The notes below the pieces were generated by a model. The model had not been told where the DNA came from. It was given only the letters and a program-made list of their open reading frames with translations, and ran no database searches. The translations under genes and the position numbers were made by a program. Of a stretch of DNA of 64,000 nucleotides, positions 1 through 12,044 are shown piece after piece. The DNA lies in the NCBI GenBank assembly GCA_021397835.1, contig JAJFZO010000579.1:1875001-1939000 (forward strand), in the 5' to 3' direction. This DNA comes from Moringa oleifera. Its lineage: Eukaryota > Streptophyta > Magnoliopsida > Brassicales > Moringaceae. Every line of letters begins with the position of its first letter. Position 1 is the stretch's first letter.

Positions 1-830
1 ATGCTCTTTAGTAAATGTAACTACCTCTTAAGATTAAGAATTTTATCTAGAGAGTATGCAAAAATTTAATTTCCACGAGGTTTAGGTTGATTGAAAAAGG
101 TATTGCTATCCAAGATGAGTGCCCACTATGTATATCAAAATTAAAAAGCTTATGGCATGTTTTGGCCTTATGTCCTCATGTTAAAAATGCATGAGAGTTA
201 CTGGGCCGATTTAAGCCTTTTTTAATAATAGGTTCTTCTTGGTTTTTAAAGTAATGGATCAAAGGAATAGAGCTAAATTATGTATGTTTTTATGGTGTAT
301 ATGGAGACTTTGAAACTCCAAAATTTAGCATGGCAAAGTGAGTAATCCTAATGTGGTTGTCAATATAGATTGAATTTTCTTATAGCTTAGACAATACTAC
401 ATTCTAAATCATACGCTAATATTATATGGGTATACCCTGTAATTGGTTTGCTAAAATGCAATTTAGATGTTGGTGTGTTTATAGAGTAGAATAAGATAGA
501 AATGGGTTTAATTGTGAGGAATAACAAAGGCTTCATGATTTCTTATATGACTAAATTGCTTGCAAGAAGGCTACTACCAGAAAAGGAAGATGTTAGGCAC
601 TCTTTGAAGCATTACATGGGTTCTACAGAATCGTTATAAGTATATGCTCTTTGAGAGTGACTTATTAAAAATGATCCAAACTTTATTTTCTAATATCATT
701 GATGAGTTTGAATTTGGTATGCTTAGTAAAAATTGTAAAGAGTTTCTTCCATTTGATAATTCTTTTATGATTAAGCATGATAATAAAAGAGCTAACAAGG
801 TGGCTCATTCTCTAATTAAATCTTAAATGT
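1..830 (+). mobile_element. Decayed LINE (non-LTR retrotransposon) 3' end: zf-RVT and RNase H-like remnants
   Basis: Around 115-215 the + strand reads a broken zinc-binding reverse-transcriptase motif (E-C-P-L-C, then L-W-H-V-L-A-L-C-P-H-V), which is the zf-RVT signature of plant LINE ORF2. From about 644 to 826 an open stretch of 60 codons ends in R-A-N-K-V-A-H-S-L, the usual end of the plant RNase H-like RVT_3 domain. Stops and frame changes lie between the two parts, so this is a dead copy truncated at the window edge. Assignment rests on motif recognition only. Confidence 0.7.
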
Positions 831-1029
831 CATATGTGAGTCTATCAATTTAGTATAAGTCTTTTTATTTATTAAGTGCTCATTTGCATTCAGAATTATT
901 TGAGCAATGAAAGAATTCTCGTTTTGATCAAAAAAATATTTTTAATTGCATTTTGAAACATTTTTCAATACATGTTTTTTTAATTTTAAGGTAGATATAA
1001 AAAATTCTTTTGTACTTTTTAATTTAAGC

Positions 1030-1345
1030 CATAAAGTATCAATTGATTCAATTGTATTCTTAATATTTCAATTTACTTCAATTTACTCTTTAGGTTAAAT
1101 AATTATAAAAAAACTAGTGATATTTTTGTAAAATATTTTAAAATTAAATTAAATAAATTCTACATTTCATTTTAAGTCCATTTCTCAAATTTAAAAATTT
1201 TTTAATTCATAAGTTATTTTTAATAAAATTTTAAAATTCTTGATAATATAAAGTTTAAAAATATATTTTCAATGTTAAAAATTTTGAAATCTTTTATTGT
1301 AGTTTTCCTTCACATTTATAAAATATCTCAAGTAAAAAAATCATA
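1030..1345 (+). repeat. AT-rich MITE-like repeat, partial copy
   Basis: This shares an ordered set of landmarks with the other copies: AATAATTATAAAAAAA, then a TATTTTTGTTATTAAAATAT-like block, a TCAAATTTAAATAATTTTTT-like block and a TTATTTATTATAAATTTTTT-like block. It looks like a 5' two-thirds copy. Ends are not defined. Confidence 0.45.
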
Positions 1346-2834
1346 AGTTATTTATCATAATTGGCTTTAAAGAATCCTTTTTTTTTCTAAAATATTTAAA
1401 GTTATTAAGTTAGTTATTTTTATCTTCTTTTTTTTTATTGTGAAGACAACATTACCTCTAAGTGGTACAAAGTATACCCAATTTTTTCTCTCTTTCACTA
1501 ACAGTATAGTAGCCTTTTTCTCCATCATTCTCTCATTTCTTTTTTCTCCTTCATGTTTCTTTCTCTTCTCTTATATATATATATATATATATATATCTTC
1601 TTGGTAACAAAGTTATTAAACCTTTTTTCATCATTTTAAATTTATTTCATATCATGATCATTAATGTTTGATACGGATTGAAGTAACAAAATAAAATTTT
1701 AATATACTTTACTACATATGTGGTTATTTGTGGTGGCATTAAGTTAATTTTTAAGATTTTTTTCCATGATATTACGATAGATCAAGACTCACAATAGCGT
1801 AAGTTTAGTTAATTTTTTTATTTACATTTAGTATTAACAAGTGACACTGTATCAATTATAAATGCATTATGCAATCTTGTGCATGTTCAGCACATGTTAT
1901 TTTGGTTATATTAGTCGTGCAATGACTTATTATGTTATAAAAATTAATTATTATTATCTATAGTGAATTATCATTGAGCTAGTATGAAAAAAATATTGTT
2001 ACTTTACTATTTGTAAATTTTTAGTTATATATCGATATTTTTAATGTTAATAAATAAAACGCATAATTACTACTAATAATTTAATACTAATTATAATAAT
2101 TATAATGTAAATCATCAATATGTCAAATCAATAATTAAATTAATTAAAATAATAAAAATAATACAAAAACAAAATATTTACGAACAAAAAAAACTCGATT
2201 TACTAATTATTTGTGAACATAAAATGTCAACTAATTAAATATTTGCATATGTTTTTAATGTGTGAGAATAAAAATTTTAAAATTTACATTCTTAATAAAA
2301 ATGGATATGTGTTTTTTTTCCTCATTTTCTTATCACGAAGTCCAAAAGGATACATGATAAAAGATAATTTCTTTAATTTATTCAAATGGTAGCCTTAATC
2401 TTAATCTTTCTATTTTGATTTCACCATTCTCAATGTCAAAGCTCCAATTCAATTAACACTTAAAATATTTTATATGCAATTTGTGAAAAATCAATTTAAT
2501 GAAATATCTCATCATTTTAATTCCTCTCTTTTCTTTCTAACTTATTTTCTTTTGAACTATTGTTTTAATATTGTTATCTGCTTAATAGTATGTTATCTGA
2601 TTTACCATGTTCATTTAATATATGCTTACATTTACAAAGTGATGAAATCATTGAATACTATGTCACATTAATCATTAGGTTATTTACTATAAAATTTTTA
2701 TTTTTTTACATGTTTGAGATTTATTTTTAATATTTAAGGCACAAAAGAAAATAAAATATTAAGAACTTATGTGAATTTTTATTTTTATAAAAGATATTTT
2801 TTTACATTTAAAAGTGAATATAAAAAATTGAATT

Positions 2835-3285
2835 TTATTTGTTTTTAATTTAAATTTTAACAATCAATTAAGTTAATTGTTTATTTAATCTTTTTAATTT
2901 GGTTTGAATTATAATTTAATTTATATAATCATATAAAATTAAAAATATTTTTGTCATTAAAATGTTTCAAATAAATTATATATTTTATTAATATCTATTT
3001 AATTACTTATGAGATATTTCATTAAACTTTATTTATAAAATTTGAACTTTTTTTAATTTATGTGTTACTTTTATAATAATGTAAATTTTTTAAAAAATAT
3101 TTTTAGTATTCAAAAAATTCTTAATTTGAGTGATAATAGCTTAAAGTTTTAAATTTTTTTAACAAGATCTAAATTGAACCAATTTAAGATTTTAGATGTA
3201 AAATTTACCTAATCGATATTTCAAAATTTAAAACAAAGAGTGAGCGTAATTCCAAGTTTTTTTTTTAATAATATTCACTTTAAAT
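2835..3285 (+). repeat. AT-rich MITE-like repeat, copy with right end
   Basis: The body matches the family. The right end carries the landmark AATCGATATTTCAAAATTTA followed by AGTGAGCGTAATTCCAAG, which is the inner and outer part of the terminal inverted repeat seen most clearly in the copy at 25141-25617. Confidence 0.5.
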
Positions 3286-3544
3286 TTAATGATTTATAAT
3301 TTCATAATAAAAATAAACATAATATTACCAACATTAAACAACTTCACCGTCAAGATTTTCCTAGTTTTCCATTTTAGGCTTTACAATTATATTAAGAAAA
3401 TATGTTTTACATCTATCATCCCAAAGTTATTGAATATCATGTACATTTCTGTACATATAAAAAAAGATAAATATTATTTTAAAATAGACTTCAAAATATA
3501 TTGCTACTTGATGAGGAATTTTCAAATTGAACCTTTACCTAAAT

Positions 3545-3905
3545 TACCCTCAAAATATATATTTTTATTGTTGAAAAGCGTAAAAAATAATTTAAATGAA
3601 TTTTTGATTATATTTTGAGTCAATCTTTTTTATTTTGAATAAATTTTTAACCCATAAATTATTTATTACAAATTTTTTAAATTATTAATAAAAATTTTTT
3701 ATGATGATAATTTGAATATTTTTTACATTTATAAAAAATTTTAAATCAAAATTCATATTATAATATCTTTAATTTGAATATTTTTAATATTTTATCAATT
3801 AAGATGTGTTTAAAGATATTTTGAAGTTTATGATAAAAATTAAAAGGGAATATTATTCAATATTTTAAACAATATTTATCCAAAAAAACTTAAAAAACAT
3901 ATCCA
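3545..3905 (+). repeat. AT-rich MITE-like repeat, copy
   Basis: The family landmarks occur in order (TTTTTATTGTTG..., CATAAATTATTTATTACAAA, TTTACATTTATAAAAAATTT), and it ends in AATATTTTAAACAATATTTAT, the right terminal motif. The left end is unclear. Confidence 0.5.
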
Positions 3906-4935
3906 TAAATTTATGATATATATATATATATATGATGTTGGTTAATGTGTATGTATTCCATATAATTTTAATCACATCATCCTATAATAATATTCTTAAA
4001 ATAATAAATATTAAAATATAGTTAAAATAAAATTATGATTAAATTAATGGAAATTAGTTATGTGTGGACTTTTGTAGAGTGAACTTTGAAATCTTTTTGG
4101 GATTTTGTAGAATCATTACATGATTACAAATTAACGTTAAAAAAAGTATTTTACATAAAAACATTAATAAAAAATAATGAATAAAATTTATATGTAAATA
4201 AAGTTAGATTTATTGTGTAATTTTAATGACAATTTAGTTTATTGTAGTTTTATTTTTTATATGAACTATTAATTTAAGCATTAAAAAATTACAAATAAAA
4301 TTTTTTATTTTTCTCTCATATTTTACGTTTTTAAATAATTATTTAAAAAACAACATTCAAAAAAAAAACTTTTAAGCTGTTTATCATAACAATTGGCAAT
4401 AACAATAAAAGCGGCTCTATACTTGTTAAAGCACCACGTAAAATGATGAAATAAGCTTTTAATTATTATATAATCTATTTATTTTTAAAATTTTAAATTA
4501 TTATTTTAATTTTTATGTTCAATTTTTAATAATGATTTCTTTAAATAAAATGATAAATTTTTTTATAATATAGTTAAATATAAATAAAATTTATTGATTT
4601 TAATTTTAAAAAAGCTTAATACATGTATTGTTAACAAAATTTGACAAGTGATTTTTTGCATTTAAATAACTTCATTTTTATATGAATTTAATACTTTAAT
4701 TGATGTTTTTGTTTTCTTTTATAAGACGTATTTCAAGATTTTGATTCGTGAAAAAGAATTTAATCACTAATATATGATAATATATCTTTGTTTTTAAAAT
4801 TTTTCTAAAACTATAATATTTTTTTTCAAATTATTATTATCAAATGATCTTAATTTTTTTAAATTATAAAAAAAATTTAAAATTTTATATATTTTAAATT
4901 GTTTAAATTTATTTTAAATTATTTTTTATTACAGG

Positions 4936-5125
4936 TATCGATTGATTCAACAATTAAATCATTGGAGTTATCATCTTATTAGTCTTGGATTTATTTTTTT
5001 AATCATAGGCATTCTTTCAAAAGCAGAATGAGCTAATGAGGCATGGGGACCATATTGGAATTGGGACCCAAAAAAAACTTCGGCCTTTATTACTTGGATC
5101 ATATTCGTGATTTATTTACATATTT
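4936..5125 (+). pseudogene. ccsA: Nuclear insert of plastid DNA: fragment of ccsA
   Basis: One + frame from 4936 reads about 63 codons of the plastid cytochrome c biogenesis protein CcsA, including the heme-handling tryptophan-rich motif as [14 protein letters not shown] and then A-F-I-T-W...Y-L-H. In functional CcsA this membrane protein attaches heme to c-type cytochromes in the thylakoid lumen. Here one tryptophan codon has become TGA (at about 5029) and several glycine, glutamate and tryptophan codons are changed, so it is dead. Sequence on either side is ordinary A/T-rich nuclear spacer with no other plastid gene, so this is a short isolated NUPT. Identification is by recognition of the motif and has not been confirmed by alignment. 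Confidence 0.9.
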
Positions 5126-7460
5126 GAAGAAATATCATAAGAATGAAATTAGAACTTTATTTGTATTTAAAATATACAAAATTTTATATGAACCTTTAAA
5201 AAATCATATCATAAATTTGAGATGATCATATAAAAAATAATATAATTAAATTTTAATTAAAAATAAATGGACAATAAAAAAACATTTTTCTTTATAAATA
5301 TATCTTACAATTAGTTAGCAAAATTTCATAAAAAAGTAAGAACTCAATAAGAATTTTAGCGATATTAAATTTAAATAATCAAAAATATTAAATAATATTT
5401 TAAAAAATTTTAAAAATAAAAAATAAAATTCATAAAGTTTTTATTATAACTTATGATAAGTTAAAAAATAATTAAAATTTATAAATATATTTATTAATTT
5501 TAAAATCATTAAACATAAAAATTTTATAAATGTGGTCTTGCCCTAGCTCACCCTTAAATCTTAAATTTTTGGGTTAATTACACATGAAAAATTTGTATTT
5601 TACTTATTATGTCGAATCACAACCTAAAAACAATTATATTTATTTAAAATTTTTATTTTTTTGTTAGATTATTTATTATAATATATTTTAAAAATATTAT
5701 CAAAATAAATAAAATATTTTTATTTTTATTTTTTAAAATATTAATATTTTAAATATTTTTACTAAATTTGATAAAAAATAATATTTTATTTATTTTAATA
5801 ATATTTTAAAAAATATTGAATTAATTATATAAATAAAATTTATATTTATATTATTTACGTGCACAAAATCGTTAATATTAATAAAAATTATAAAAAAATT
5901 ATATTAAAAATTAAATATAAATATAAATCTTAAATAAAGATAATTATTTTTTGTAAATTTTGATTTAAAATTATCAAAAAAATATGTCATTCTTAATATA
6001 ATTAACCTTAAGTTCTTTTTAATAATTTTTTTTGAAAACTTACTTTACATTAAATGTTTACAAATTATTCCAAAATTTTATTTCGGAACAATTTGAAATA
6101 TATTAATAAAAATAAATTCATAATTTTTTAAAAAATAAAAAATTCATTCAAAATACTTTGTTTATTTATATAAGTATGACAAATTTAAGATACTTTTAAT
6201 TTAAATATATGATTGATTTAATTAATATTTAAAATATAAAATAAAATATAAATTCAGTTTTTTATATATTTTTAAAATTTTTAAATATAATAAACGTTAT
6301 ATCTTGAGTTCATAAATAAAAGTTTATAAGGTGACAACTACACAAATTGAAAGAGAAGTACCTCTGAGATTCTATTCTTACTGCACTTTGTCATCTGTAA
6401 TTGAAACATCAATCTTCATATGTTGCTTGTAATCTTTTTCATTAGTTTGTTTTAGTAAATATGATGTAATTAATCATAAAAATATTTTTAATCAAATATT
6501 ACATCATAAAGATATTACTTGGTCAACAATGTATTAGATAAACAATACAAAATTCATATAAAATAATGTTTGTAAGAGAAATGCAAAAACCATTACATAG
6601 GGACACTTCTTTTCCGCGCAATAAGAACATAATGAAGTTTCGTTTACATGATTTAAAACACACACGTGAACAATTTTTTAAATAATTGATATAAATATAA
6701 AAATTTTATAAAATTTTGATATTTATTTTATATTATTAATTAAATTTATAATTAACAATTAATAAATTAAATATTATTAAAAAAATTTAAAAATTAAAAA
6801 TATTAAATTAAAAATTACCACAACAAAAAATTTAAAAGTTTTTTTAACATAAAAAATATATATTTTAAAATTTACATTATCAAAATTTTAAAAATAAATT
6901 TAAAATAAAATAGATAACATATTTAAATTATTTTAAAAATATTTTAATAATAAAAATATCTGTAATTTTATATAATAATTTAATGTCTAATTTCAGCTAA
7001 ATTGATTAATCAAAATTTAATTTGTTACTTACTAATAACATGAAATAAACATTAAAATTTTATATCATCTTTACCCTTTATAAATAACCTTTACCCTTTG
7101 TACAAACACAAAAAATTATATGAACTCATATTTCAATAAACTCAAAAAAACTGCTAATTTTGAGAATAGCAGAAACAGTCATGTAAACTACTAAACCATG
7201 CTGGCAAACAACGTGGAGAAACATGCATGTGGAGATAAACAGGTAATTTGGTTTCCTGACTGGCAAAAGAAAAAGTAATTCAGAGGAGAATTTCAACAAT
7301 GTTCACAGTGAACACATTAGCTTCACCTACATGTGAAGCAAGCAAATCTTCTGCAGGACTCCTCCCCCTCTCTCTCTGTCCCTCCACTATTTTTCTGGGT
7401 GTTCTTTGGACCTGCACTGCACTTACCTATCCAGATAAGATTCTGCTGCAAAGTCAGTTG
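5126..7460. other. A/T-rich spacer and XRCC1 3' flank
   Basis: No gene is seen from 5126 to about 7080, which is low-complexity A/T sequence with fragments resembling the dispersed repeat family (for example around 6690-6770). Composition becomes less A/T-rich from about 7140, consistent with the 3' UTR and terminator region of the minus-strand XRCC1 gene that ends at 7461. Confidence 0.6.
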
Positions 7461-10400
7461 TCATTTACAAAATTTTGAAGCAACACTTGTGTAGGCAAGG
7501 TCTATTTCCTCTTCTGTCATCTCAATTGTTTCGTCGCTGTCACATCCAGATGCATCCTTTAAGCTGGCTTTATTTCTATCATTCTTGCTCCTTCCATCAT
7601 TTTTTGGTTTTTTCTTATTTGTATGAAATTCATCACCTAACTTGCTTAGTTCCTCCTCATATATCCGCTTGCAGGCCTTAGCCTGTCGGTAAAGATCTTC
7701 CTTAGAGAATGATGATGAATCCTTTTCAGAATCCTCAATCTTAGCAAGCTCCTCGACTACACGGGGGACGAAGCTCCACTGCTCAGTTATTAGCCGGATA
7801 TCCTGAACATCAGGGTGAGAAAATGAAAATCTGAGAGGTAAAAGCAAAACTTTAGAAAGAAAGCCACCCATAGTATATAGGAAGCACATTGATGCTGTCC
7901 ATACAAATAAAGTGGCGGATCAGGATATGCAAATGACCTGCAGAGAGTCAATCATGGGAGGAGGATGTGCACATCCACCCTTCAGATGCTTACCGACCTA
8001 TCTACTCAATTGCCATTTCAGACTTTTGCCTCCTTTTTTTTTTTTAGCAAGTAGGAGGAGGAGATGGGGAGGGGGGGAGGGGGGGAGAGGGAGGTAAGGG
8101 GGTTGGAGTGTTGGGTGGAGGTTACCTTCAAATGAAAGCGATCTAAATTAAACCAACAGATGTGTTTGAATATTTTAAAGCATAAGATGCATTTTGCAGA
8201 GAACATCCATACCTGCTTCTGTTCCATGGAATCTATGGCATCCTGCAAGCAAGTTAAGATCCCTTCAGCGGCTATTTGCTTTATCTCACTTGGCTCCGGC
8301 TGTCAAAAATGTGATGTAAAGATGAGTTAATATCTTCAGACCAACTCAATGTGAAAATGATAAGCCATGGTTTTAAGAATCAAAAGATGAGAACTTTGCA
8401 ACAGGTTACACGAACCTATACAGGTCTTAGAACAAACAAAAACAAAATAATTGCACTGACCTTCTCCTCTTGACTTTCTAGCCATGAGATAGTTCTACTC
8501 AGATCATCTGTAGCCCATTTCTTCATATTAGAAGCAGAAAAATGCTCTTCAGCAGGATTACAAGCTCTGCTCTGCTAAAGCCAAAGGCAGAAGGAATAAA
8601 TCAGCATAGGAATTTATGGGAACTACTATAAGAGAAAGAAAGAAAAATTAGTAAAATATTGTCATATTTGAGTCCCACTTTAGTTTCTTACTGTAATGAA
8701 GGAAAGAGCTCATCAATCCACTTGTGCAAATACACCAATAAGCAACATTACCTTCGAGGATGCAGAAGCAGTTGACTTTGATTCTGATCCTTTATCAACT
8801 AGCTCCCGCAATTTTCTAGGAGAGGATCTTTTTTTATCTGCAAGGGCTCTTTGAATTCAGAAATAGACTCTTTATGAGGTCCAAAAATATGAAGAGCAAA
8901 ATCAGACAGTATCCAATGTCAACATTTATCTAAGGCAACTCACGTCAAGCAGAAGATAAAAGAAAAAAAAAAAAAAAAGAGGAACATGAAAGGAATATAA
9001 TTGATGGAATTTTCATTAATATATACATGTGCACACACGCACCCATGTATATACACTGCATTAGACTCCTTAAAGTCAATAATTCAAAAATTTTAAAATA
9101 ACTGAACAAGGCCCCATAAACTCCAAACATTGTTAAGTTGCTTGAGGAACAAAGTTCAAATCCTATAACCAGTGTAATGTGAAACCTAGGCAATGGATTC
9201 TCAAAAAAAGAATTGAGAACACTATATCCACACGGATGATGGAATTATGATCCCAATCCAGCTGCAAAACAAAAAGAAAGATTGACATGACAATATTGTT
9301 CCTTATTTTAACTCTTTTTTCCCCCTTCCCTCTTCTGTACTTTTAGTTCTTTCAAATTGTGTTGGACCTGGACATATGGCAACTGGCTTTAACTTTTCAA
9401 CCGCTAGTTCAGTCGATTCCTTTTATTTCTACACGTTTTTCTCATTTTATTTTCTTCCCGAACATTTGAGCAAAATCATACTCTTGCTACATTGAAAGTG
9501 CATTATTTCATGCCAAAGTTATAAAAAAAAAAAAAAGAAAGAGAGAGAGAAAGACATAGACACTCTACTTTCAATAGTACAGATACATCCGTTGTGCTCT
9601 GGCTTCCTTCCCTTCCTTTGCTGAACATAAAAGTGGTAAAAACTGTAATTTTAGTAAACTCTCCTTTTAGTAAAAACATCAAACAATTGTTAAGTCCACA
9701 TAACAAAGCTCAAATTGGGGTTTTTGTGTCACTGAGGTATTTCTTGACTTGATCCCAAGAGCCCACATAAAACTTAAGATATTTCTCTAGCCTTTTCTTC
9801 CAATATAATAAGATTCAAAAGGCTAGTAATCCTCTTGTTTCTTATATAAAAAAAGGGGCGAAAAGGATAGTATCTTATTTCTGTTATATGACTGATGATA
9901 CCAATAACATCCGAGGATATTATAAACCCTTACAGCAGATAGCCATTCTTTATCCTTGTTAAAAACCAATCAGCACAAAAAGTACAGACATATATCATGA
10001 GTCATTGCCATAAACACATTCAGGCTACACTTTTCAAGGGAAGGAAAACCTATTAGAAAGCTGAAAGCAAAACAAGACCCTTATTCAAGGGAAGAAATGC
10101 TACTGTAATTCATTTTATAAGGTTCAAGCATCATAACGAATTGTAGGCAACAGATTAAATTTATAGAAGGATTCACTGAAATCCCCAAAATCATCTCTCT
10201 TTTCATGCATCCAATGTATGGACAAGTGAGAAAGTAAAGCCCCTAAAAATATACTAAGAGATGAACAAATTACTGAATAAAACAAAATAGGATACTTAGA
10301 TAATTCCCTCCCCCTTCCCCCAAGGCTCCTTGTGTTATGATTGATCAAAAGGTATTGCCTCCCGGTAATTTGAATGTAAGCTTCAACCTCGGTAGTTTTC

Positions 10401-12011
10401 TCGTTCCACTCCCGCCCTTTCATACTAGATGAGAATCCAAATTTCAATAATTTTACCTTAAAAAACCACCCATTTTAACTCAATTTTACAATTATCACCA
10501 TTGCTACCTCCAATAACTCTCCATTAGTTGTACAGTCGAGACTTTCTTAACTAAAATTGGCTGACTCTACCAGATCTTTACAGTAGGAGCCAACAAGAAC
10601 CACAGAGGGCAAAGTATTTCTTGCACGAAAGGAGAATGAAAGTAGAAGAAGTGCTATGTACAACAAGAACCACATAACGTTAGAAAATTCACTATCAACG
10701 TGTTAGATGCTCTTCAGTCAGAAGTCTGATAATAAGTACACGTATTCTATTACCTTGGTTGGTATCATTGGAAAAATCGTTTTTCCGCCATGGTTTCCCA
10801 GCATGCATTAAGTATTGTTCAATATCAACAAGCTTCTTCCGGATGAAGCATTCTGATATCCATCCCTGAAGAAGACAAACAAGATACCATCAGATCATCT
10901 CTTGATCAACAATCATGAGACACATGCAACTAATGTTGACAAATATTACACTAAAAGTAGTTGTTGCATACACTGCATAGATTTTCTTCCACAAAGCTTT
11001 TAAGACATCAAAAGGTATAAAAGGTTATTAATAGATTACCATAGCACTTAAACGAACATCAAAGTGACAAGGTGAATACATGAGCCCTACACACACACCC
11101 CGAAATTCCTACTTGTCATAATAGCAAAGTTCCAGCACAGCAGAGAAGATATACAAAGAAACTTGATTAATTATAAATACGCCCTTGTTGCTTAGGGCTT
11201 CTTTAAACAAGACTTTGAGAAACTTTTTGTTTTACACAACACTCAGTTATTCGCTTAGAGTGCTATATCTTTAACATTTAAACTGAAATGACCAAAATGT
11301 TCTTACATTTTTATACATTTTTCGACAAAAATTCACTTGGATGAGAAGTTTGAATGGTAAAAACATTTAGCTAGCTGCCATTGCACTAATTATGAATATC
11401 TTAATCTAATTATTTTTTCTATCACATATCTAAAAAATTTAACAGTATACGTCCTAAACAAAAAGTATAAACCACAGTGTACCATGTAGAAGAAGAAATT
11501 TCTCAAGGTGTCATGTGAAGAAGTGCCAAGTCACAAGGGGTGTTTATAACTAAGCGAAGCAAAATATAAACAATGATACCTCTACAAGCAGACAAAGGAA
11601 CCTGAACCCTTAAGCATCACACCAAGAAAATAGATTACAAGATGGAACTTAAGGGTCTAAGGAGAAGGACATTCATAGTAGAGAACTAATCGTCCAAATT
11701 CGCAAAGTGAAACCAATCTTTCCCATCCACTCGCCCATCCTTCTCACATTAGTCATGCAAAACTTTTCCGCAACATTGAGGGCCACCAAAGAAAAATAAT
11801 AATAATAATAACAGTCAGCATCATCAAGAGAGTGGAGGCAAAACACACACACCAGATAAAAAGTCCCATACACTACATCACACCCTCCCAACCTCATGGT
11901 ACCTTAATGATCTCCACATCGTTTGCATTGTGTCATCCAAAACAATCATTTACGTGTAGCTTTGGAAGGCACCACCATGGGGCAAAAACAATCTACAACA
12001 AAATGCCCTAA

Positions 12012-12044
<33 letters not shown>

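Larger units (their letters stand above)
831..4935. other. A/T-rich spacer with MITE-like copies
   Basis: No gene is seen. The stretch is extremely A/T-rich with stops in all frames. It holds a (TA)n run at about 1571-1596, a shorter one near 3917-3933, and three copies of the AT-rich repeat family listed separately. The longest open frame (3289-3618) reads as low-complexity A/T translation and is not supported as a gene. Confidence 0.7.

Noticed and set aside
5043..5225. 60-codon frame over the ccsA insert
   Set aside because: It is out of frame with the recognisable CcsA translation and runs into spacer.
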